A program made the translations under genes and the position numbers. From contig PUKU01000042.1 in the NCBI GenBank assembly GCA_003550625.1, forward strand, positions 1 to 5,048: DNA of 5,048 nucleotides. Direction: 5' to 3'. The DNA comes from Candidatus Aenigmatarchaeota archaeon (GTDB lineage Archaea; Aenigmatarchaeota; Aenigmatarchaeia; PWEA01). This document shows, piece after piece, positions 1 through 5,048 of the stretch. How positions within the stretch are numbered: position 1 is the stretch's first letter; each line of letters starts with the position of its first letter. The notes under the pieces were generated by a model, which saw nothing but the letters and a program-made list of their open reading frames with translations, did no database searches and was not told the origin of the DNA.

Positions 1-236
1 AGATGCACGGTAGTCGCAGTAGACCAGAAGCTGTTGTACCTTTAGACGAAAATGCGTTACGTCCTTTTGCCAAGGTCCTTGCCGAACAGATGAGCGGTTC
101 TGGGGCGGGCGATAGCCGCCAACCTCTTTTTGTTGGTACACTCGTCGCGGACGAGCGCGGATTGCGGGAGCTGGAGCGACGAATGAAAATAGTGAGAATG
201 GATGAAGAAAACCGGATGGGAGGTAGCACTGCATGA
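1..236 (+). CDS. Phage tail tape-measure protein, C-terminal fragment (5' end outside window)
   Basis: This is the final ~78 residues of a longer protein; the frame is still open at the left edge, so the ATG at position 3 is probably an internal methionine and not a start. The fragment begins MHGSRSRPEAVVPLD. A 'hg..PEavvPL' motif is typical of the extreme C-terminus of tail tape-measure proteins. It ends in a charged helix with DERGLRELERRM followed by KIVRMDEENRMGG, also a usual tape-measure tail end. In siphophages this long protein lies inside the tail tube, sets its length and is ejected with the DNA. The gene order agrees, since tail-tip and baseplate genes follow directly. The TGA overlaps the next ATG (ATGA). 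The identity rests on motif memory and context, because the diagnostic long coiled coil and transmembrane segments lie upstream of the window. Confidence 0.8.
   Translation, partial: MHGSRSRPEAVVPLDENALRPFAKVLAEQMSGSGAGDSRQPLFVGTLVADERGLRELERRMKIVRMDEENRMGGSTA
218..224 (+). promoter_or_regulatory. Ribosome binding site GGGAGGT for the small tail protein
   Basis: GGGAGGT lies 8 nt upstream of the ATG at 233, inside the last codons of the tape-measure gene. The strong match and good spacing support the 233 start despite its 4-nt overlap with the upstream gene. Confidence 0.75.
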
Positions 237-598
237 CCTACGATCCCATACAAATAAACGACCAAAAAATTAAGACTCCTCACGAGACTACCATTGAACG
301 TTATAACCTGACAAAGGCAGGTAGAACGGCCGACGGTAAGATGCATATGGACTTAGTAGCCAAGAAACGAACGTTGCAACTCAGGTATAACGTTATTGCA
401 GAAAAAGACTTAAATCACTTACTGGGCTTGCTTGATACTGAGGAGATGTTCTTTGAGGTCAAGTACACAGAAGGTCAAGAACAGAAAACAATGACTGCTT
501 ATGTCGGTGCTATACCCAGTAGAGTACATCGTAGAGAAAAGATGCACAAAGGGCAATGGATATGGACCGACGTAGAATTCAGTATAATAGAGAGGTAG
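233..598 (+). CDS. Small phage tail protein, DUF6711-like
   Basis: This protein of 121 residues has no signal peptide or membrane segment. The pattern of an N-terminal 'I.IND..I.TP' strand (residues 6-16), 'NLTKAGRTADGKM' (25-37), 'AKKRTLQLRYNVI' (43-55), 'KDLNHLLGLLD' (58-68), 'FFEVKY' (73-78) and a closing 'W.DVEFSIIER' (111-121) matches what I know of DUF6711. That is a family of roughly 100-residue proteins found in Firmicute phage tail operons. It is predicted to be mostly beta with one short helix near 58-68. Its exact role is unknown. It sits between the tape measure and the hub, where many siphophages carry the distal tail protein (Dit), so a tail-tip adaptor role is inferred. Unlike the acidic proteins downstream, its charge is balanced (about 18 D/E and 19 K/R by hand count). 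The family name is from memory and was not checked by search. Confidence 0.72.
   Translation: MTYDPIQINDQKIKTPHETTIERYNLTKAGRTADGKMHMDLVAKKRTLQLRYNVIAEKDLNHLLGLLDTEEMFFEVKYTEGQEQKTMTAYVGAIPSRVHRREKMHKGQWIWTDVEFSIIER
590..596 (+). promoter_or_regulatory. Ribosome binding site GAGAGGT before a GTG start
   Basis: GAGAGGT ends 5 nt before the GTG at 602. A second in-frame GTG at 608 would sit 11 nt away, so the 602 start is preferred. The site lies in the last codons of the small tail gene. Confidence 0.6.
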
Positions 599-601
599 TG
601 A

Positions 602-2011
602 GTGCTGGTGATAAGAGTTACAGATCCTAATCCAATTGAACACGTAAGCCAGCAATTCAAGGATGCAGTTAACGCTGGGACACGACAGTGGTTCGTCGAG
701 CTTGATGTTTACTTTGATGGACCAGAAGAAGATCCTACTACGTTGACTGAAGAGGATGTAATGCGCTTTGACTTACTCGAGGAGATAGCTTCACCAGGAA
801 CTGATCCTATTGGGGTTATCTCCTCAAATGAGTTTGAATTTACGCTGTCTAACGACAACAGACGGTTTACACCCACGAACGACGAAAGCGAATACTACGG
901 TAAGTTGAATCCTAACGTGCTAGTAAAGCCTTACCTAGGTCTAAAGAGAGATGATGAAGAAATTGAAGGAGTAAGCCTTGGCACTTTTTGGGTACGAGAC
1001 TGGAGAGCGCGCTCAGAGAGGATGGAGGTACAAGTGCCTTGTTATGACAGCCTCTACAAATGGGGACAGTTGTATGTCCCGGGGTTGCGGGCATCGCGGG
1101 ACACGACCTTCGCTGACTTTCTTTCTTTGGTACTCGGGTCGATTGGTTTGACCACAAGCGACTACGTAATCGATGAAGGTTTGGAAGTACCAATAAAAGT
1201 AGGATGGGCACCGGAAGGCAAACTTAAAGATGTGTTGCAAGAGATCTGCCACGGTATTGCTTTTGTCGATATGGCGAGGGATGGGCGTATCCAGTTTAGA
1301 CCGGTATCCATACTTACAGAGGATGACGTTGTGTTTTCGTTTACGGACGAAGACCAAATCACATCTATCCATGTACCTACAGAGATGAGGGGAACTTACA
1401 CGAGAGTGCAGCTGACTCAGTCAAGCCCAACTATACGTCCGAGTGAGGACGTACTCCGTATAAGTAAAGAGGTTCCTGGTAATGGATCGGCGGAGTTAAG
1501 TAGAGCTAGTTATCGTTTGTCTCCGGTAGCTCTCGTTGAGAGGATCACAGTTGAAGATACCAACAACACAGTTTCAATAAGCGACATACTAACCACCAGT
1601 GTAGACATGTCTTGTACCCTGAGCAATAGTGACGAAGAAGACCAAGAAGTTACTGTAATAGCAACAGGGTTACCAATTGAGAAGGCACATACAAGACACA
1701 TGAAAGTGGATGAGGATTTAGAAGAGACTATCGAGAAGAGGGAGTTGCATATTGAGAACAACCTGATGCAAGATGACCAATTAGTTTCTGACACGTTGGA
1801 TCTTATTGTTGAGTTGGTTACTGATCCTCATCGGTTTATTGAGGCTAGTGTGAGAGGGAATCCTGCTGTCATACCAGGCAACACTGTTAGTCTATCCGAC
1901 CCTTCTGATAAAATCCAGGATGAGACAGCAAACATAATCCGACGTAGGTTGAGCTACGATGGTGGAGTAGAAGAGAGCTATGATCTTTACAGAGTCGTGG
2001 AGGTGTCGTGA
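602..2011 (+). CDS. Phage baseplate hub / tail-tip protein
   Basis: This protein has 469 residues with a GTG start. Residues 20-40 (DAVNAGTRQWFVELDVYF) open a beta domain. Residues 70-114 carry the pattern 'GVISSNEFEFTLSNDNRRF...YYGKL...L..YLGL', which I recognise from Firmicute phage tail-tip proteins. Next come a 'GTFWVRDW...V.CYDSLYKW' stretch (127-154), a 'LKDVLQEICHGIAFVDMARDGRI' segment (208-230) and a C-terminal region (380-465) with 'RGNPAVIPGNTVSL' and 'IIRRRLSYDGGVEESYDL'. That last layout is common in hub proteins related to the gp27/late-control-D fold. It probably forms the tail-end hub that holds the adhesins. I see no peptidase or lysozyme domain, so it lacks the cell-wall-degrading extension of many Tal proteins. 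It is acidic, with about 88 D/E and 43 K/R. The TGA overlaps the next ATG. Hub assignment is inferred from pattern and gene order. Confidence 0.75.
   Translation: MLVIRVTDPNPIEHVSQQFKDAVNAGTRQWFVELDVYFDGPEEDPTTLTEEDVMRFDLLEEIASPGTDPIGVISSNEFEFTLSNDNRRFTPTNDESEYYGKLNPNVLVKPYLGLKRDDEEIEGVSLGTFWVRDWRARSERMEVQVPCYDSLYKWGQLYVPGLRASRDTTFADFLSLVLGSIGLTTSDYVIDEGLEVPIKVGWAPEGKLKDVLQEICHGIAFVDMARDGRIQFRPVSILTEDDVVFSFTDEDQITSIHVPTEMRGTYTRVQLTQSSPTIRPSEDVLRISKEVPGNGSAELSRASYRLSPVALVERITVEDTNNTVSISDILTTSVDMSCTLSNSDEEDQEVTVIATGLPIEKAHTRHMKVDEDLEETIEKRELHIENNLMQDDQLVSDTLDLIVELVTDPHRFIEASVRGNPAVIPGNTVSLSDPSDKIQDETANIIRRRLSYDGGVEESYDLYRVVEVS
1999..2005 (+). promoter_or_regulatory. Ribosome binding site GGAGGTG that decides the start at 2011
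   Basis: GGAGGTG ends 5 nt before ATG 2011 but only 2 nt before the in-frame GTG at 2008. The spacing therefore favours the ATG, which forms a TGATG stop/start overlap with the hub gene and suggests translational coupling. Confidence 0.75.
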
Positions 2012-2577
2012 TGCCAGAAGTCAATCTAATAAATAATGGAGACGCAGGAACAGGGACGATGGAAGGTTGGACACACACCAATGTATCTGTACAACCAAAT
2101 GGCGCTGTTGGCGATTACTACTTCAGCTTAGCACCTAACGCGATTATGTACCAACAAATAATTTCCTTTCCTTACATGCTTGCCTACGATAACTTCGACG
2201 TCTATGCAAGATTTAAGTTTAGTGAAGACTTAGAACCTGACGATACTACAGTGAAGTTCTACATTAAGGTTACAACTCACTATGGTGTTGAAGGTCATGA
2301 TATGTTTATCTTCTGTTTCCAAGACACAGTGTACGATAAAGAGAATGGCTGGTTCATCTTTGAGCACTTAGTTCCTATTAGACCAAATGTCACTTTAGGA
2401 CATGTAGTATTCTCCGTCGAGACGGACGACATCGGCCAAGACGTAGGAATTGACGATATTATCATGATACGTCGGGTGATTCCTGTGCAGGATGCTATAT
2501 CGGAGATTGAGGATAGAATGGCTCTTAGGATACTGTACGGACTAGATGCGAATAAACCAGCACTGGGGGTTGAGTAA
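2011..2577 (+). CDS. Carbohydrate-binding-like jelly-roll tail protein (putative adhesin)
   Basis: This 188-residue protein is read from ATG 2011 in preference to GTG 2008, which is too close to the ribosome binding site. It opens with 'NLINNGDAGTGTMEGWT' (residues 5-21), the classic first strand of CBM4/9/22-like beta-sandwich domains ('N...G..E.g...gW'). It continues through alternating strands such as 'FDVYARFKF' (62-70), 'VKFYIKVTTHYG' (81-92) and 'HVVFSVETDD' (131-140). It closes with 'VGIDDIIMIR' (145-154), the usual last strand ('.iDDv.l'). A helical tail (160-177, 'DAISEIEDRMALRILYGL') follows and may anchor it to the hub or the next protein. No enzyme motif is visible. Binding of cell-surface glycan is inferred from the fold only. 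The protein is acidic, with about 29 D/E and 11 K/R. Its stop is directly followed by the next start. Confidence 0.7.
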   Translation: MPEVNLINNGDAGTGTMEGWTHTNVSVQPNGAVGDYYFSLAPNAIMYQQIISFPYMLAYDNFDVYARFKFSEDLEPDDTTVKFYIKVTTHYGVEGHDMFIFCFQDTVYDKENGWFIFEHLVPIRPNVTLGHVVFSVETDDIGQDVGIDDIIMIRRVIPVQDAISEIEDRMALRILYGLDANKPALGVE

Positions 2578-4113
2578 ATGTGGGTACCAACAACTCTTAG
2601 GCGTCGATTCCTATATGCACTTAGCGAAGTAGACATTACCGTTCAACGCCCCGAAGTTGAAGAACCCCCTATACGTGCTTGTATGGTTTACATCGAGGGC
2701 GGAGAGGCACGGATGTCGGAGTCTTTTCGACCTACGACAGCAGCTGGTCCTGCGTACTGGACGCACGTGAGATCCTTGGGTGCTGCAACCTCTGTAGCTA
2801 TTGAGTTTGACTGTATATGGATCGAGGTTCGTGAAGTTGAAGGTGAATACGGAGAGGAAACTCTGACGTGGAGATTTAGACCAATAACCATCGATGAAGA
2901 CCCTTGGGTGTTCTATGTGAGGCCGGATGGCTCACTCCTCACCAGGCACGGTTGGGCTGGGAAAGAGATTACACTAGCTAGCGACGGTGTGAGCAAGGTA
3001 GTAGCAGCACGAGGGTGGAAGAACGTCAGACACCCACAACTTGATCAAGGCCTGGTTGCTATCTATATCCGTGATGGAGAGATCAGGTACAGACAATACA
3101 AAGCTGCCGAGGTAGGCGACGGGCCACACTGGCATGGCGAAGAGGTGCTTGATTCCATAGAGGGTGTGGAGATTCCTGATAATCCCGTGAACATCGGCGC
3201 TCCTCGCACAAACGACTACAGACTTCTTCTTTTGGTACAGGACGACCTAGATGAGATCTACCTCTTGGGGACAGAGCGTAACTGGGCAGGGATGGGAATC
3301 CCAAGCGAGACAATTGACAATGTTATTACTGACTATGTGCTTGATCTTAACCCAATTATGTTCACAGTGGTTGGAACAGGTCCCTTTCCTACTGAGAATG
3401 AGGCACACTGGAAAGATAGATGGCAGTGGGGCGAACATGATGCAGAATACATTAATTCTACAATTACTGATTACACAGTACGGACTTATTGGGGTGGTGC
3501 TACACAACCAATAAGCGTAGAAAACGTGGAGTCGGTTGCAACGCAGACAATGAGTGATATTACTGCAGGAGACGGAGAGACTACTGAGTTTGAGACTGGA
3601 TGGTATCCTGTAAAGGAGAACACTGAAACAGTAGAACTTGATGGGACAGAACAAACACGAGATGTTGATTACACTATTGACTACGATACAGGAACAATAA
3701 CATTTACAACTGCTCCTGGAAATGGCGTCATGATCTCAGCATCGTACGACTGGTACAGCTGGGGACATAAGATTAAAGTTACGTTTGATTACGGGATACA
3801 GAACACGGAAGACCATGAAGGTCAGGTGACAGTACAGGACACACTTGGGACTTATGAAACTTACGCGACTGCAGATGGAGACCCATGGCCTGATCCTATT
3901 ACTAGTTTTATAGGTACACGTGAGTGGTTAATTTCAACTGCTAACTTCAATGAAAGCGAAGGCGATATAACAGTAAGTTACACAGAAAACGGGCTGCACG
4001 GTGAGGCAGAGCAAGAAGTTGGTAGCTTTACTGAATCGTTCACGCCAACAAACCTGATTGAGCACCGTGTACTGGCTGATCCCCCTGAAGTGGAGGCGAT
4101 TTGGAATGCCTAA
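2578..4113 (+). CDS. Modular phage tail fibre / baseplate protein, beta-rich
   Basis: This protein has 511 residues. The ATG directly follows the previous TAA, with a G-run (2565-2569) as a weak ribosome binding site. Residues 1-105 form an N-terminal part of unknown fold. Residues 108-245 form a repeat-like beta region with 'WVFYVRPDGSLLTR', 'ASDGVSKVVAARGWKNV', 'LDQGLVAIYIRDGEIRYRQY', 'RTNDYRLLLLV' and 'ERNWAGMGIPSE'; I recall this pattern from uncharacterised Bacillales/Clostridia phage tail proteins and it may be propeller-like. Residues 331-391 form a small module, 'TTEFETGWYPV...VELDGTEQTRDVDYTIDYDTGTITFTTAPGNGVMISASYDW', given here only in fragments of its key strands, of a type common in surface and tail proteins. 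Residues 397-495 form a last module ('IKVTFDYGI', then 'FNESEGDITVSYTENGL' and 'FTESFTPTNL'). A structural adhesin role is inferred. It is strongly acidic, with about 89 D/E and 34 K/R. No signal peptide or catalytic motif is seen. The last 8 nt overlap the next gene. Confidence 0.72.
   Translation: MWVPTTLRRRFLYALSEVDITVQRPEVEEPPIRACMVYIEGGEARMSESFRPTTAAGPAYWTHVRSLGAATSVAIEFDCIWIEVREVEGEYGEETLTWRFRPITIDEDPWVFYVRPDGSLLTRHGWAGKEITLASDGVSKVVAARGWKNVRHPQLDQGLVAIYIRDGEIRYRQYKAAEVGDGPHWHGEEVLDSIEGVEIPDNPVNIGAPRTNDYRLLLLVQDDLDEIYLLGTERNWAGMGIPSETIDNVITDYVLDLNPIMFTVVGTGPFPTENEAHWKDRWQWGEHDAEYINSTITDYTVRTYWGGATQPISVENVESVATQTMSDITAGDGETTEFETGWYPVKENTETVELDGTEQTRDVDYTIDYDTGTITFTTAPGNGVMISASYDWYSWGHKIKVTFDYGIQNTEDHEGQVTVQDTLGTYETYATADGDPWPDPITSFIGTREWLISTANFNESEGDITVSYTENGLHGEAEQEVGSFTESFTPTNLIEHRVLADPPEVEAIWNA
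4092..4096 (+). promoter_or_regulatory. Ribosome binding site GGAGG that sets the start at 4106
   Basis: GGAGG ends 9 nt before the ATG at 4106, inside the previous gene. It supports a start that overlaps the upstream coding sequence by 8 nt, and so a real gene where the reading frame never closes within the window. Confidence 0.75.
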
Positions 4114-5048
4114 TTTCGAGAAAAGCGACGGAATAAGAATTCACATTAAGTTTACCGAGAACATCATTGGAGACCCTGAGGTAGAGATGTATGACGTAGG
4201 TAAAGACTTGGGTGAGGAAGCGTACGACGCGTCCGATGAGGACTCAGGTCACGAAGCAGATAAGGCATTTGATGGAGATAACAATACCTACTGGACTCCT
4301 GGGTGGAGGCTGACAGGAGAGTGGGTCTCCGTAGACTTAGGAGAGGAAACACTGGTACGACTACTAAATATACGCTCAGCTCCCGATGCGAGATATACTT
4401 CTTGGCGACTTGAAGGCTCAAACGACAATTCCGAGTGGGACACTGTACTCGAGAGCGGTCACACCGATAACGATCAGCCGCTGCATTTTTTTATTGGTAC
4501 AGAGACTTATCGTTACTGGAGAGTCTATGGTGAATCGAGAAGTGGTAACTACCCAGGTTTTAGTATAATAGAGCTTTTAGGCGGCCCTGAGGAACTTGCG
4601 TCATTTACTGTGACAGGGCAAGAACCCCAGTGGGTAGAATCTTCCACAGGGGAGTTAGGCCCTCTCCAAGACAAGGAATACGTGATACAGGAGATAAAAA
4701 GGCCAGATGTAGTAGTTCTATATACTGACGACTTCGAACAGGGTGAGTTGGATGGTGTTGAAGTGACTGGGGGTGGTTTGCACTTAGAGGGAGATATGTT
4801 TGAGGTAGTAGCAGGATACCATACATTACACAAACATTCGGCAAATTCTACGTACGAGCATGATTATTATAACCCTGAGCAGGGAGATTTAATTTTAATT
4901 ACCTGTCATAACAGAAATGCAGAAATAAATTCAATTTCTTATGGGGGGGTTACTCCTGAGTTAATTATCAAAGACGAAAGTAATTGGCCTCAGACATATT
5001 TATATGCAATAACCGCAAATAATCAGCCAACAACAGGAGAAACACATA
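4106..5048 (+). CDS. Tail adhesin with F5/8 type C (discoidin-like) domain, 3' end outside window
   Basis: The frame is open from ATG 4106 to the right edge, giving 314 complete codons and no stop. Residues 10-32 ('IRIHIKFTENIIGDPEVEMYDV') form a short beta opening. Residues about 38-160 are an F5/8 type C/CBM32-like domain with 'ADKAFDGDNNTYWT' (51-64), 'GEWVSVDLGEE' (71-81), 'RLEGSNDNSEWDTV' (101-114), 'YRYWRVYGESRSGNYPGFSI' (135-154) and 'IELLGG' (155-160). These domains bind glycans or lipids on surfaces. Residues 165-238 look like the rest of a tail module ('FTVTGQEPQWV', 'EYVIQEIKRPDVVVLYTDDF'). From about 250 a new beta module starts ('GDLILITCHNR', 'INSISYGGVTPELIIKD', 'QTYLYAIT'), and the DNA there is much more AT-rich. 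The protein is very acidic (about 60 D/E and 19 K/R). A receptor-binding role is inferred from domain type and position. Confidence 0.82.
   Translation, partial: MPNFEKSDGIRIHIKFTENIIGDPEVEMYDVGKDLGEEAYDASDEDSGHEADKAFDGDNNTYWTPGWRLTGEWVSVDLGEETLVRLLNIRSAPDARYTSWRLEGSNDNSEWDTVLESGHTDNDQPLHFFIGTETYRYWRVYGESRSGNYPGFSIIELLGGPEELASFTVTGQEPQWVESSTGELGPLQDKEYVIQEIKRPDVVVLYTDDFEQGELDGVEVTGGGLHLEGDMFEVVAGYHTLHKHSANSTYEHDYYNPEQGDLILITCHNRNAEINSISYGGVTPELIIKDESNWPQTYLYAITANNQPTTGETH
4943..4949 (+). repeat. Seven-base G homopolymer inside the adhesin gene
   Basis: A run of seven G follows TAT at codons 279-281 of the open adhesin gene, in DNA that is otherwise about one-third GC. Removing one G gives TAA after GGG GGG TTA CTC CTG AGT. 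Adding one G gives TGA after GGG GGG GGT TAC TCC. Either slip would therefore cut the protein short. The tract is visible directly; any role in switching is only a hypothesis. Confidence 0.5.

Noticed and set aside
581..592. TATAAT box within AGTATAATAGAG just before the hub gene
   Set aside because: No acceptable -35 element lies 16-18 nt upstream. The bases encode the conserved 'SIIE' end of the small tail protein, so a promoter is not supported.
1013..1372. Minus-strand reading frame of 119 codons
   Set aside because: It is antisense to the hub gene and overlaps other minus-strand frames; the composition is that of a non-coding shadow.
2008..2010. GTG as the start of the jelly-roll protein
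   Set aside because: It is only 2 nt from the ribosome site, while the ATG at 2011 has proper spacing and forms the usual TGATG overlap.
3251..3514. Alternative + strand reading frame of 87 codons inside the 511-aa gene
   Set aside because: It lies wholly within a well-supported gene, has no ribosome site of note and encodes nothing recognisable.
3247..3654. Minus-strand reading frame of 135 codons
   Set aside because: It is antisense to the fibre-like gene, rich in Cys, Ser and Leu as expected of a shadow frame, and has no promoter or ribosome site.
4562..4573. Exact 12-nt repeat of 581-592 (AGTATAATAGAG)
   Set aside because: Both copies encode the short peptide SIIE in unrelated proteins. 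This is most simply chance with similar codon choice, not a functional repeat.
1..5048. CRISPR array, tRNA, insertion sequence, terminator hairpin or defence gene
   Set aside because: None was seen on reading both strands. There is no intergenic space above 3 nt in which regulatory or RNA elements would normally sit.

Overview
The window is a stretch of phage-type tail genes, all on the + strand and packed with almost no non-coding DNA. It runs from the last part of a tail tape-measure protein, through a small tail protein and a baseplate-hub-like protein, into three consecutive beta-rich, adhesin-like proteins. The last of these runs off the right edge. Nothing in view shows whether this is a free phage, a prophage or a phage-tail-like particle: there are no head, lysis, integrase or repressor genes.

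The likely host is a Firmicute (Bacilli or Clostridia). Reasons are the strong GGAGG-type ribosome binding sites before most genes, frequent AGA/AGG and ATA codons, moderate GC (about 45% by eye), and protein patterns I associate with Bacillus/Paenibacillus/Clostridia siphophage tails. This is inference; no marker gene identifies the host.

Layout: 1-236, C-terminus of the tape-measure protein. 233-598, a 121-residue tail protein resembling the DUF6711 family. 602-2011, a 469-residue baseplate hub or tail-tip protein. 2011-2577, a 188-residue jelly-roll, carbohydrate-binding-like protein. 2578-4113, a 511-residue modular fibre-like protein. 4106-5048, an incomplete gene with no stop inside the window; it carries a clear F5/8 type C (discoidin-like) domain and then the start of another beta-rich module. 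The genes are joined by overlaps or near-zero gaps (4-nt overlap, 3-nt gap, 1-nt overlap, 0-nt junction, 8-nt overlap), so they are probably one translationally coupled transcript. I see no promoter or terminator.

The reading as a system is conventional. The tape measure sets tail length, the small protein and hub close the tail tip, and the three acidic proteins probably form the host-recognition apparatus. The parts worth a second look are in the adhesin region. The discoidin domain appears to be inserted within another tail module that has a relative at the end of the preceding protein. GC falls sharply at about 4840-4860, where the fold type changes. A run of seven G lies in that AT-rich segment, and a one-base slip in either direction would hit a stop within a few codons. 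I found no defence system, CRISPR array, RNA gene or mobile element, and no wholly novel system.
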